Source: Microcaldota archaeon
GTDB taxonomy: Archaea; Micrarchaeota; Micrarchaeia; Anstonellales; Anstonellaceae
DNA: 24,598 nucleotides
Direction: 5' to 3'
Assembly: GCA_023248455.1 (NCBI GenBank)
Contig: JAHFEN010000001.1
Span: 1 to 24,598 of the forward strand
This document shows, one piece after another, positions 14,847-21,828 of the stretch. Position numbers and translations under genes: made by a program. Under the pieces are notes generated by a model. The model saw nothing but the letters and a program-made list of their open reading frames with translations, was not told the DNA's origin and did no database searches. The stretch's first letter is position 1. Each line of letters starts with the position of its first letter.

Positions 14847-15974
14847 TTATCCGCCTTTCTCAATATTTTCCCTGATCTTCTGCAGAAACGAGCCATCCAG
14901 CAGGTTTTCGAATATTTTTTCAGGGTCGCCGAGCGAATAGCTTGTGCCCTCCAGCTTCTTTCTAAGGATCTGCATTGCCAGCTCCTTTGAGCTCCTCTTC
15001 TGCTCCCTTGAGAGCTTTATCTGGGCAATGCGCTCCCGCAGATTTTCGGAATTCATGGAATTGTCAACGAAAACGCCTTTGCCCATATCTTGCATGCGGA
15101 GGTCTGCAGAATGGAAACCAGGGGCAAGAGTGCCTTTAATGATTATCTTCACGAGCGCGGATGGCGATTCCGAAAGGATGACATTTGCCTCATTTTCCAC
15201 TGCCACCCTTATTTCGTCCGGCTTGGCCAGGTGGAATTCCATCACCCTTCGGTGAAGCTCGCGCGATTTTACAGGCCGGAACTGCGGCATTCTTGTCCGT
15301 GTGTCATACAAAAGCCAGCCCCGCTGCCCAGCCTCGTCCTCGCGGAGCTGCGTTACCACCGTGCTTCCGGGATTGAGCACCTTGCCTGTCAGGTTCTTTT
15401 TGTGCACGTGCCCGCACAAGTACAGGTCAAAGCCTTCGGGCAAATCGTCGAATGTGATGAGCTGCTCGTTGCGCATGGCGTCAAATTCCTGGAATGACTG
15501 GTGCACTACAAATATGTTGAATGCTCCGGGAACAGGTTTGCACAAAATTTGCTTCAGCCCCTCTCGCGCCAAATCCTCGGGTACGCTTCCCATCCCTGAT
15601 ACCGCCACCCTTTCCCCGTTCAGCTCGTAGAGCAGAGTCCGGTTGTGGAAATTCCGCAAGAAACCGCCCTGCGCAAGCAGTTCGGTCGGATGGACGTATC
15701 CCCTTGCTCTCCTGTCGTGGTTGCCGTGAATTGCGAATATTGGCGTGCCGGAAATCTTCCGCGAATGGAAAATGTCAAGCGCCTCGCGGAGCATCTGCGT
15801 TACCTGGGCAAGCGTTTCCATCCTTGGAAGGGGGGTGTCAAAGTTGTCCCCGCCCAAAATGAGCAGGTCTGCCTCGCTTGCTGCGGCAAGAATCGCCTCA
15901 CGGCCCTGGGAAAGCGCGTCAGGCTCAAATCGCCTGTAGCCAAAATGGGTGTCAGTGACAAAGGCGACCTTCAT
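14847..15974 (-). CDS. Mre11/SbcD-like DNA repair nuclease
   Basis: A calcineurin-like metallophosphoesterase of 375 residues with the full Mre11-type set: Asp8 and His10 (DTHFGY), Asp43 (GGDNFD), Asn85-His86-Asp87 (GNHD), His158 (VVHQSF), and His189/His191 (CGHVHKK). These bind two metal ions and cleave DNA during break processing. About 110 residues at the C-terminus look helical and lack a recognisable domain; in Mre11 this region contacts Rad50. No rad50, herA or nurA lies in the window, so it may work alone or with a distant partner. The start at ATG 15974 is set by a TATA centred about 29 bp upstream, giving a leaderless transcript; an in-frame TTG seven codons further up lies too close to the TATA. 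Confidence 0.88.
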   Translation of the reverse strand: MKVAFVTDTHFGYRRFEPDALSQGREAILAAASEADLLILGGDNFDTPLPRMETLAQVTQMLREALDIFHSRKISGTPIFAIHGNHDRRARGYVHPTELLAQGGFLRNFHNRTLLYELNGERVAVSGMGSVPEDLAREGLKQILCKPVPGAFNIFVVHQSFQEFDAMRNEQLITFDDLPEGFDLYLCGHVHKKNLTGKVLNPGSTVVTQLREDEAGQRGWLLYDTRTRMPQFRPVKSRELHRRVMEFHLAKPDEIRVAVENEANVILSESPSALVKIIIKGTLAPGFHSADLRMQDMGKGVFVDNSMNSENLRERIAQIKLSREQKRSSKELAMQILRKKLEGTSYSLGDPEKIFENLLDGSFLQKIRENIEKGG

Positions 15975-15997
15975 GGAGCGAAATTTATTGTGCAAGG

Positions 15998-16007
15998 TTT
16001 AAATATA
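15998..16007. promoter_or_regulatory. Bidirectional TATA element for the Mre11-like gene and the 24-codon ORF
   Basis: TTTAAATATA (TATATTTAAA on the minus strand) is nearly symmetric. Its centre is about 28 bp from ATG 15974 on the minus strand and about 25 bp from ATG 16028 on the plus strand. Both distances fit leaderless archaeal transcripts. Confidence 0.6.
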
Positions 16008-16027
16008 GTTAAAGAGGATACAAAACC

Positions 16028-16102
16028 ATGGTCGACAAGCTGGTGTTCACTGGCCTTGTAATCGTGGTAATCATTGCCGTGGTCTACTTTCTCTCACGTT
16101 AA
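16028..16102 (+). CDS. 24-residue single-helix membrane micro-protein
   Basis: The frame encodes MVDKLVFTGLVIVVIIAVVY followed by FLSR and a TAA stop. Residues 5-22 form one unbroken hydrophobic helix with Lys near the start and Arg at the end. The upstream TTTAAATATA sits about 25 bp ahead of the ATG, exactly right for a leaderless transcript, which is the main argument that it is real. Archaea and bacteria encode many membrane micro-proteins of 20-50 residues that modulate transporters or proteases, but I recognise no family. It ends 130 bp before TFB. Confidence 0.5.
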   Translation: MVDKLVFTGLVIVVIIAVVYFLSR

Positions 16103-16140
16103 TCCCGCTCCTGCCTACTTATAGAAAAGTTTTTAAATCC

Positions 16141-16150
16141 ATGTATACAT
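16141..16150. promoter_or_regulatory. 10-bp perfect palindrome upstream of TFB
   Basis: ATGTATACAT is self-complementary and sits about 30 bp upstream of the best TFB TATA, among other AT-rich boxes (CTTATAG, TTTTTAAATCC). It could be an operator or part of an upstream promoter. No regulator is assigned. Confidence 0.25.
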
Positions 16151-16173
16151 ATACGGGGTTAACGATTTGGAAA

Positions 16174-16184
16174 CTTTTTAAAAC
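16174..16184 (+). promoter_or_regulatory. tfb: TATA box of the TFB gene
   Basis: CTTTTTAAAAC is centred about 53 bp upstream of ATG 16232. It predicts a leader of about 28 nt that contains the GAGGTGG Shine-Dalgarno at 16221-16227. Confidence 0.5.
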
Positions 16185-16231
16185 CTAACTATTAGATGAA
16201 GCAGATGAAGCGCTATTATAGAGGTGGAATC

Positions 16232-17137
16232 ATGACTGACAAGTGCCCAGAATGCGGAAGCAAGAGGCTCACCCGCGACTACGAGAAAGGGGAGCTGGTA
16301 TGCTCCAACTGCGGTCTTATTATCGCCGAGAACATCGAGGATCCCCGCCCTGAGTGGAGGGCATTCGACGCAGAGCAGCGCGAGAAGCGCGCCCGGGGGG
16401 GCGCGCCCATAAAGTACATGAGGCCGAACAAGGGCCTTGTCACCGAAATCGACCAGTACAACCGAGACATAAGGGGTGCAAAAATATCCCCGAAGAAGCA
16501 GGCGCAGCTCTACCGCATGAGGAAGTGGCACAAGAGGGCGTCTATAGCATCCTCGATGGAAAGGAATCTCGCAATCGCGCTTTCCGAGCTTGACAGGATA
16601 GCATCCTACCTGGGCTTGCCTGACTCCATACGCGAATCCGCGGCGCTTCTATACAGGAAATGCATCAAAGCGGAGCTTATCCGAGGGAGGCTGATCGAGT
16701 CCGTTGTGTCTGCGGTCATCTATGCGACTTGCCGCATGCAGGGCATACCGCGCACGCTTGACGAGATATCCCGCGTCTCCGGCATAGAAAAGAAGGAAAT
16801 CGGCAGGGCTTACCGCTTTGTCAGGCGCGAGCTTGACATTGAAGTCCCGCTCACTGACCCAGCCCACTACGTGCCGAAATTCACTGCGGCCCTGAAGCTT
16901 TCAGGCCATGTGCAGGAGCGTGCGATATCGCTCCTCAAGAAGGCCATCATAAAGGGGCTGATATCTGGCAGGGGGCCCACGGGCGTTGCTGCGGCCGCGG
17001 TTTACATCGCATCGGCAATGTACGGCGAGAGGCGCACTCAGAAGGAGGTCGCGGACGTGGCGGGCGTTACCGAAGTGACGATCCGGAACCGCTACCGGGA
17101 GCTCAAGAAGGAGCTTGGCTTGAAGGTAACGCTGTAA
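16232..17137 (+). CDS. tfb: Transcription initiation factor B (TFB)
   Basis: TFB bridges TBP-bound TATA DNA and RNA polymerase and helps open the promoter, so it identifies the host as an archaeon. The 301 residues contain an N-terminal zinc ribbon (Cys5, Cys8, Cys24, Cys27), the B-reader/linker region EWRAFDAEQREKRARGGAP (about 41-59), and two cyclin-fold repeats (about 105-195 and 200-295). The C-terminal repeat ends in the helix-turn-helix that reads the BRE (GVTEVTIRNRYRELKKEL). ATG 16232 is preferred because GAGGTGG lies 4 nt upstream. The in-frame ATG at 16196 would lie at or before the predicted transcript start. A T-rich terminator follows the stop. Confidence 0.97.
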   Translation: MTDKCPECGSKRLTRDYEKGELVCSNCGLIIAENIEDPRPEWRAFDAEQREKRARGGAPIKYMRPNKGLVTEIDQYNRDIRGAKISPKKQAQLYRMRKWHKRASIASSMERNLAIALSELDRIASYLGLPDSIRESAALLYRKCIKAELIRGRLIESVVSAVIYATCRMQGIPRTLDEISRVSGIEKKEIGRAYRFVRRELDIEVPLTDPAHYVPKFTAALKLSGHVQERAISLLKKAIIKGLISGRGPTGVAAAAVYIASAMYGERRTQKEVADVAGVTEVTIRNRYRELKKELGLKVTL

Positions 17138-17138
17138 A

Positions 17139-17175
17139 TTTTTTTGTTTACTTTCTTCTTCGTTTTTATTCTTAT
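17139..17175 (+). terminator. T-rich terminator after TFB
   Basis: T7 (17139-17145) follows the TFB stop by 1 nt, followed by repeated T-rich runs up to TTTTTATTCTTATT. This is the typical oligo-T form of archaeal intrinsic termination. Confidence 0.6.
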
Positions 17176-17216
17176 TAATCAACCGTCGGATACAACCCTG
17201 CGCTAGGAGGTGCTGT

Positions 17217-17354
17217 TTGCATACGATAAACTCCTATTTAATGCCTCGAATAAGCATAGAGTGGTGGGTCGTGTCTTCTGGGCTCTTTCTGTCTTTTTTG
17301 TTCGCTGCCTTCGCCCTTCACTTCACCCCATCGACTAACGGCCGGCGTGCATGA
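17217..17354 (+). CDS. Candidate 45-residue single-helix membrane protein
   Basis: An AGGAGGTG Shine-Dalgarno (17205-17212) lies 4 nt ahead of TTG 17217. The frame then runs through an internal ATG at 17241 to TGA 17352-17354. The product has a positively charged N-terminal part (MPRISIEWW from the ATG) followed by a hydrophobic helix VVSSGLFLSFLFAAFALHF and a short polar tail. TTATTAATC at 17172-17180 could serve as TATA. Its last 37 bp overlap the end of the convergent coiled-coil gene. A GTG inside the SD sequence opens another frame without a convincing protein. It may be real or chance; the strong SD is the main evidence. Confidence 0.4.
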   Translation: MHTINSYLMPRISIEWWVVSSGLFLSFLFAAFALHFTPSTNGRRA

Positions 17355-17686
17355 TATATTGGCTGTTTGAATATTACGGTCATGCCGTTACTCTTTGAGA
17401 ATCTTATCTTGTTCTCATATTGCCTCAATCTCTTGTCGAGCTCTCTCATATCGCTTAATGCAGCTTGCGGCAGGTCAAAATCACGCATTGACCTAAGGTC
17501 TTTGAGCAAGCTGTCGAAAGTTGAAGACCGTTCTTTCAGCTCATCGTAGTTGTGGTGCCCGTTTAATTTCCTCATCTTTGCACTCATATTGTTTACGTCT
17601 TTAATGGCAGTCCCGATTCTTCTTCTGAACTCGTCTTTTTTAGCAGTTAAACCTGCCTGGTTCACTTTTTGCTCGGTTATCTGCAT
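17318..17686 (-). CDS. Coiled-coil hypothetical protein
   Basis: A 122-residue, highly charged and mostly helical protein. Residues 10-95 have the heptad character of a two-helix coiled coil, interrupted near FDLPQAALSD (about 70-79), so a helical hairpin is likely. A basic C-terminal segment (IRFSKSNGMTVIFKQPIYHA) may form beta strands. It has no signal peptide, membrane helix, Cys or catalytic motif. ATG 17686 is preceded by a run of eight G (17692-17699 on the plus strand as C8), which serves as the Shine-Dalgarno. A minus-strand AAATAAAAACAC near 17725-17736, inside the end of the permease gene, may be its TATA. I do not recognise a family. Confidence 0.7.
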   Translation of the reverse strand: MQITEQKVNQAGLTAKKDEFRRRIGTAIKDVNNMSAKMRKLNGHHNYDELKERSSTFDSLLKDLRSMRDFDLPQAALSDMRELDKRLRQYENKIRFSKSNGMTVIFKQPIYHARRPLVDGVK

Positions 17687-17717
17687 TCAATCCCCCCCCA
17701 TTTTGACGCTATTTCTG

Positions 17718-19142
17718 CTAAGAAGTGTTTTTATTTGTGTGTATCATTTCAGCAGCGTCCTTCTTGGTGCGGTAATCCCGATACATTATGAAGTAGATTA
17801 TCCCGAACACGAACCAAAGCGCGGCGAAGTTCCTGCCTTCCACGTGCAATGACGCCACAAGTGCGAACACCACAAGGCAGCTTCCTATTCCGATGAATGA
17901 GATGAGCGATATCTGCCTGCCCATTATCCTGACATTGAGGGGCATCCTGTAGGGCCTTGGCAAGCCTGGCTCTTTAATCCTGAGAGCTACTGCCGAAAGG
18001 TTGGTCACGGTGTAGGCAGTGAGCGCGCCGAACGCGTAAAGTTCTCCAAGGAAAACCATGTTGCCCACGAATGCCAGGAGCATGGCGATGATAGAGAAGA
18101 CTACTATGGTGATCCAGGGCGTGTGGAAAGTAGGATGCACCCAGTTTATTCTCCTTGCAAGCAGTCCCGCGTGGCTCATGGAGTATGCGACCCGCGAAAC
18201 GCCTATTATCCCTGTGTTTGCAGAAACGAGGCAGACCAGGAAGCCTGCCAGCGCAACAACCGGGACAAGGAGATCTGCAAACGGCATTGCCTGCACGACT
18301 GGGATGAACGGATTGTTCATATTGTCCTTGAGCACCTGCCAGTCCACTATGCCAAGGGCCATGGCGGAGACTATCAGCGCGAAAAAGACCACCACGACTA
18401 TGGCCATCAGCGTGGCACGGGGTATGATTTTTTCGGGATGCTTGGTTTCTTCCGCGCCCTGCGAAATGCTCTCAATGCCTACGAAAGTGACCATGGCGAG
18501 GGTTATCGAATAGAGAAAGCTCTCCCAGCCTGGGTCAGACTCGACAGGTGTCAGCCCTGCGAAGAATTTAGAAGAATCCCAGCTGTAGTTGAAACCTACG
18601 AACAGCAGGGCAAGAAGTATGCCGACCACTATGACCGTAAGGGCCGAATTCACTGTTGCCGACTCCTTAATTCCCAGAAGGTTGATTATCATCAGCACGA
18701 AAATGAGCATGGCTGCCGCCAAAGGGATTATCGGCACAAGGTGCGGCAGGAAAAACGACAAATAGCCAGCTGATGCGAACGCGAACAGTGAAATATCTAT
18801 TGTGTAGTCTAGTATGAGCCCCCAGCCGGCGATGAAGCCAGCCCCCAGGCCGAATGCGCGCTTTCCGAAAGAGGATGAGCCGCCCGCAAGGGGTATGGCG
18901 GCCCCTAGCTCGGCATATGCAAGCCCAGATGTGATATATACAACAGACGCGGCAAGTATGGCAAGCGGCATCAGCCCGTGGGCAAACGCTGCAATCAGCC
19001 CGAGCGCAAGGAATATGTCCGCCCCCACATCGGCAAATCCCATTGAGAAGCTTGCCAGGAGGCCAAGCTCCTTTTTCAGCACGCTTGGTATCGGGACAAT
19101 GGCAGGCAGGCGGATTTCACGGTCAACTGAGTCTAAACCCAT
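17718..19142 (-). CDS. APC-family amino acid permease
   Basis: A 474-residue integral membrane protein with about 12 hydrophobic helices, the size and layout of the amino acid/polyamine/organocation superfamily (secondary transport of amino acids or amines). The N-terminal signature is visible: SMGFADVGADIFLALGLIAA in helix 1, followed by GLAYAELGAAIPLAGGSSSF, the usual 'Y.EL....P..GG.Y' motif with Ser in place of Tyr. A long C-terminal hydrophilic tail ends in charged residues. The substrate cannot be read from sequence. ATG 19142 is preceded by GGAAGGAAG and by a TATA-like CATAAAAGG about 32 bp upstream, which overlaps the end of the thioredoxin reductase gene. Confidence 0.9.
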   Translation of the reverse strand: MGLDSVDREIRLPAIVPIPSVLKKELGLLASFSMGFADVGADIFLALGLIAAFAHGLMPLAILAASVVYITSGLAYAELGAAIPLAGGSSSFGKRAFGLGAGFIAGWGLILDYTIDISLFAFASAGYLSFFLPHLVPIIPLAAAMLIFVLMIINLLGIKESATVNSALTVIVVGILLALLFVGFNYSWDSSKFFAGLTPVESDPGWESFLYSITLAMVTFVGIESISQGAEETKHPEKIIPRATLMAIVVVVFFALIVSAMALGIVDWQVLKDNMNNPFIPVVQAMPFADLLVPVVALAGFLVCLVSANTGIIGVSRVAYSMSHAGLLARRINWVHPTFHTPWITIVVFSIIAMLLAFVGNMVFLGELYAFGALTAYTVTNLSAVALRIKEPGLPRPYRMPLNVRIMGRQISLISFIGIGSCLVVFALVASLHVEGRNFAALWFVFGIIYFIMYRDYRTKKDAAEMIHTNKNTS

Positions 19143-19168
19143 TTTCTTCCTTCCAATCAGGTGGTCGC

Positions 19169-19179
19169 CTTTTATGCTA
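19169..19179 (-). promoter_or_regulatory. TATA-like element of the permease gene
   Basis: Minus-strand AGCATAAAAGG lies about 32 bp upstream of ATG 19142 and overlaps the stop codon of the thioredoxin reductase gene. Confidence 0.4.
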
Positions 19180-20097
19180 TTCCTTTCCCTCTAAATACAG
19201 ATATGCCGAATAAATTGCCTCAACAGCTTCGCCCACCCCGACAATCGCCTGCTTGAAGCGCGTGTCGGTCACATCGCCCGCAGCAAAAAAGCCCGGAACG
19301 TTGGTTTCGGAGTCGCGGTTTATTTTTACAAACCCGTTCGCATCAGTCTTCACCCCTGCAACTTTCGCAAGCTCTGAAAGCGGCAGGTGCCCGATTGCCA
19401 CGAAAACGGCATCCAGCGCAAGCTTGCTGCTTCCATTGTAGGGCCTGTCAAGCATTACCGAACTCACCTTCTTCTCGCCGTGTATTTCAGTGGCGCAGGT
19501 CTTGTAGATTATCTCAATTTTCTTGTTTGCCTTGACCCGCTCATAATTAACCGGCTCAGGGCGTATTCTGTCGCCCCTGTAAATGATATAAACCTTGGAA
19601 GCCCACTGTGTGAGCACGAGCGCATCTTTTGCAGCTGTGTCCGAGCCGCCGATCACTGCCACCACCTTGTTCTTGTAAAACGCCCCGTCGCAAAGCGCGC
19701 AGTAGTGCACCCCCTTGTTGGCGAATTCCTTCTCGCCCGGTGCGCCAAGCTTTTTCCACTCAGTCCCGGTTGCGAACAGGATGGTTTTTGCCTCATGCTT
19801 GCCAGCGTCGCTTGCCACGGCAAAAGTGCCATCTTTCATCCGTTCAATGCGGCTCGCCTTTTCGTCTTTTATCTCAACAGCAGGGTAGGCCCGCGCGTGG
19901 TCCTCAAGCTTCTGCGCAAGCTCCAAGCCTGTAAGCGAAATGAAACCAGGGTAGTTCTCCACCAGGTGGGTGAGCGTGATGGTGCCCCCTCGCAGGTCCC
20001 CGGCGAGGACAAGCACCTTCATGCCTAGCCTGCCTGCATACATTGCACCGGCCAATCCCGCACAGCCGGCTCCCACAATCAGCATGTCGTATATCAT
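19177..20097 (-). CDS. trxB: Thioredoxin reductase-like FAD disulfide oxidoreductase
   Basis: This enzyme passes electrons through FAD and a redox-active disulfide to thioredoxin-like proteins. The 306 residues show the FAD-binding GAGCAG (9-14), ENYPGF (48-52), the active-site pair CALC (133-136), the NAD(P)-binding GGSDTAAKDA (150-159) and the second FAD motif GFFAAGDVTDTRFKQAIVGV near the C-terminus. The usual NADPH-recognition phrase HRRDxxR is changed to YRGDRIR (173-179), so one of the two adjacent Arg that normally hold the 2'-phosphate is lost; NADH or another donor is possible. The gene is divergent from nrdR across a 60-bp spacer. ATG 20097 fits a short leader from the TATA near 20130. 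Confidence 0.92.
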   Translation of the reverse strand: MIYDMLIVGAGCAGLAGAMYAGRLGMKVLVLAGDLRGGTITLTHLVENYPGFISLTGLELAQKLEDHARAYPAVEIKDEKASRIERMKDGTFAVASDAGKHEAKTILFATGTEWKKLGAPGEKEFANKGVHYCALCDGAFYKNKVVAVIGGSDTAAKDALVLTQWASKVYIIYRGDRIRPEPVNYERVKANKKIEIIYKTCATEIHGEKKVSSVMLDRPYNGSSKLALDAVFVAIGHLPLSELAKVAGVKTDANGFVKINRDSETNVPGFFAAGDVTDTRFKQAIVGVGEAVEAIYSAYLYLEGKE

Positions 20098-20125
20098 TAA
20101 TATCGTTGATGTAATCGGAAGTAAG

Positions 20126-20136
20126 CGTTTTTATCT
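20126..20136. promoter_or_regulatory. AT-rich core promoter shared by trxB and nrdR
   Basis: The 60-bp spacer between the divergent starts has a single good AT block, CGTTTTTATCT. Read to the left it is AGATAAAAACG, about 34 bp from ATG 20097. Read to the right it is about 27 bp from ATG 20158, giving a leaderless nrdR. No clear NrdR box is visible. Confidence 0.45.
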
Positions 20137-20157
20137 GTATCTTTCCCAACCCAACCT

Positions 20158-20610
20158 ATGAAATGCCCGTTCTGCCAGCACAAGGACACGGATGTAATAG
20201 ACACGCGCGACACCGATGACTTTCGCATCCGCAGGCGCCGCGAGTGCTCCAAATGCAAGAGGAGATTTACGACTTACGAGGAGATCGAGCATGAGGATCT
20301 CTTTGTCATCAAGAAGGACGGCAGGCGCGAGAAGTTCGACAGGCGCAAGCTCATGGGCGGAATTGATAAGGCCTGCGAAAAGCGCCCTGTCTCCCGCGAG
20401 CAGATTGAAACAATGGCAGCCTGGGTGGAAGGAAGGCTCAGGAAAAGCGACACGCGCGAGGTCACCACCAGCGTAATAGGGGAGCTTGTGATGGAGAGGC
20501 TGCGCAAGATTGACGACGTCGCTTATATAAGGTTTGCATCGGTATACCGCTCATTCACTGACATAGATTCGTTCGAAAAGGCGCTTCGCATATTGAAAAC
20601 AAAAAAGTGA
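20158..20610 (+). CDS. nrdR: NrdR, repressor of ribonucleotide reductase genes
   Basis: NrdR senses ATP/dATP and represses ribonucleotide reductase genes. The 150 residues show the N-terminal zinc ribbon (Cys3, Cys6, Cys30, Cys33; MKCPFCQHKDTDVIDTRD) with the diagnostic basic run IRRRRECSKCKRRFTTYE, followed by an ATP-cone domain (about 48-138) containing VIKKDGRREKFDRRKLMGGI and YIRFASVYRSF. Length equals the bacterial family's. The family is widespread in bacteria and patchy in archaea, so transfer is plausible. It heads a five-gene plus-strand run and is divergent from trxB; thioredoxin can supply electrons to ribonucleotide reductase, so the two may be linked functionally. No ribonucleotide reductase gene lies in the window. 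Confidence 0.96.
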   Translation: MKCPFCQHKDTDVIDTRDTDDFRIRRRRECSKCKRRFTTYEEIEHEDLFVIKKDGRREKFDRRKLMGGIDKACEKRPVSREQIETMAAWVEGRLRKSDTREVTTSVIGELVMERLRKIDDVAYIRFASVYRSFTDIDSFEKALRILKTKK

Positions 20611-20619
20611 GTTGGGAGC

Positions 20620-21129
20620 TTGGAAGAAAAAATCCTATTCGTTCTGACCGGCGGTACCATTGATTCAAAATTCGAGCCAACAAAAGATGCTGTGGTGCCA
20701 AATGAAGAATCCACAGTTTCGAAATACATTGCCAAACTAAAACTTTACAATCATTGTATTTTTTCCAAGGTCTGCATGAAGGACAGCAGGGACTTGACTT
20801 TGGGCGACAGGAAAAATATGCTTGCTGCGATTGAGGATTCAGGCTGCAAAAAAGTCATCATAACACACGGAACCTATACTATCGCTGAAACCGCGCAGTA
20901 CCTGCAGCAAAAGCTGAAAAACAACAACCTGTCAGTTGTTCTCAATGGAGCCATGATCCCGCTCGAGGGCTTTTACCCCTCCGATGCGCCATTCAACATT
21001 GGTTATGCGGTCTCATCTATCCAGCACCTTCCAAATGGCGTGTATATCTGCATGAATGGCAAGGTGTTTAAACCAGAAAAAGTTGATAAGAACGAAGTCG
21101 AAGGAAGGTTCGAGGAAAAACGGGAATAA
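20620..21129 (+). CDS. Half-length asparaginase-like protein (N-terminal domain only)
   Basis: The 169 residues match only the N-terminal domain of type I/II L-asparaginases (about 330 residues when complete). FVLTGGTID places the nucleophile-type Thr at position 13, KDSRDLT (54-60) matches the substrate-binding 'DSS.mt' loop, HGTYTIAETAQYL (83-95) matches 'HGTDTMEETA..L', and VVLNGAMIPL matches 'V.TGAMRP'. The second-site Asp is Tyr86 here, so the normal Thr-Asp-Lys relay is broken, and classical asparaginase activity is doubtful. Stand-alone domains of this size occur in other genomes without a proven role. It starts with TTG 20620, 9 bp after nrdR; no ATG or GTG start fits upstream of the GGTID motif. 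Confidence 0.8.
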   Translation: MEEKILFVLTGGTIDSKFEPTKDAVVPNEESTVSKYIAKLKLYNHCIFSKVCMKDSRDLTLGDRKNMLAAIEDSGCKKVIITHGTYTIAETAQYLQQKLKNNNLSVVLNGAMIPLEGFYPSDAPFNIGYAVSSIQHLPNGVYICMNGKVFKPEKVDKNEVEGRFEEKRE

Positions 21130-21153
21130 ACCAGATTATCTTGCGTGGTACTC

Positions 21154-21828
21154 ATGGCACAATCAGCAGAAAGTGGCAAAAATCTTAGAATCTGCCTTCT
21201 CATACCTGTTTCAGATTCCATACCTGGCATGTTCTTGCCTGTTTTTTCAGGGATTGAGGCCGAGATTGTCAAAAGGGGCGGCAATTACCTTTTCCTAACC
21301 ACCGACATGGTGCCGCTTGACAAGGCAAGGGAGTTCCTTCTGAGGACTGCTGTTACTGTGGTGCCAGAGCCGAATTACATCCTATGGCTGGATGCAGACA
21401 TGTTTGTCAAGCAAGGCCAGGTATCTGCGCTTTTGGACTACATGGAAAGCAATGGAGATGTGGCTGCGGTTTCAGCCCTGTATTTCAAAAAGGTGAGTTT
21501 TGACCCGGTCTGTTTCCGGCATATCATAGAAAATGGCATAGAGGAGTATAGGTCATTTTACCCTCCTGGTGTCGAACCAACTGAAGTTGATGCGGCCGGG
21601 CTTGGTTGCATGCTCATGAGGACAGATTTTATAAAAAGGCATCTCGGCGGATATATAGAACGCAATTCAAAGCTGTTTTGGTTTGACGAGTATCCTGAGG
21701 ACATAAATTTCTGCTCGCTTGTCCAAAAAGAAGGCGGCAGGATAGTTGTCCTTCCAAATGTTGTGGTTCCGCATCATGGCGGGTATGTGTCCGAATCCCA
21801 CTACAAAAAATTGAAAGTGAATCAATGA
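21154..21828 (+). CDS. GT-A fold glycosyltransferase
   Basis: A 224-residue glycosyltransferase of the GT2-like type. NYILWLDADMFV holds the DxD motif (Asp80-Ala-Asp82) that binds the metal and nucleotide sugar. The acceptor-side signature appears as AAGLGCMLMRTDFI (148-160) and FDEYPEDINFCSLVQKEGGR (about 177-196), where the ED of the 'ED..fc' motif provides the catalytic base. It ends with VPHHGGYVSESHYKK. No membrane helix is present, so it is cytosolic or peripheral. ATG 21154 is preferred over an in-frame GTG at 21145. Its stop overlaps the presenilin gene's ATG by 4 bp (ATGA), so the two are translationally coupled. The sugar and acceptor are unknown. Confidence 0.87.
   Translation: MAQSAESGKNLRICLLIPVSDSIPGMFLPVFSGIEAEIVKRGGNYLFLTTDMVPLDKAREFLLRTAVTVVPEPNYILWLDADMFVKQGQVSALLDYMESNGDVAAVSALYFKKVSFDPVCFRHIIENGIEEYRSFYPPGVEPTEVDAAGLGCMLMRTDFIKRHLGGYIERNSKLFWFDEYPEDINFCSLVQKEGGRIVVLPNVVVPHHGGYVSESHYKKLKVNQ

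Noticed and set aside
16196..16231. ATG 16196 as TFB start
   Set aside because: It lies at or before the transcript start predicted from the TATA at 16174 and lacks an SD; ATG 16232 has GAGGTGG and begins right at the zinc ribbon.
19387..20028. 213-codon plus-strand frame inside trxB
   Set aside because: Antisense shadow of a clearly conserved flavoprotein.
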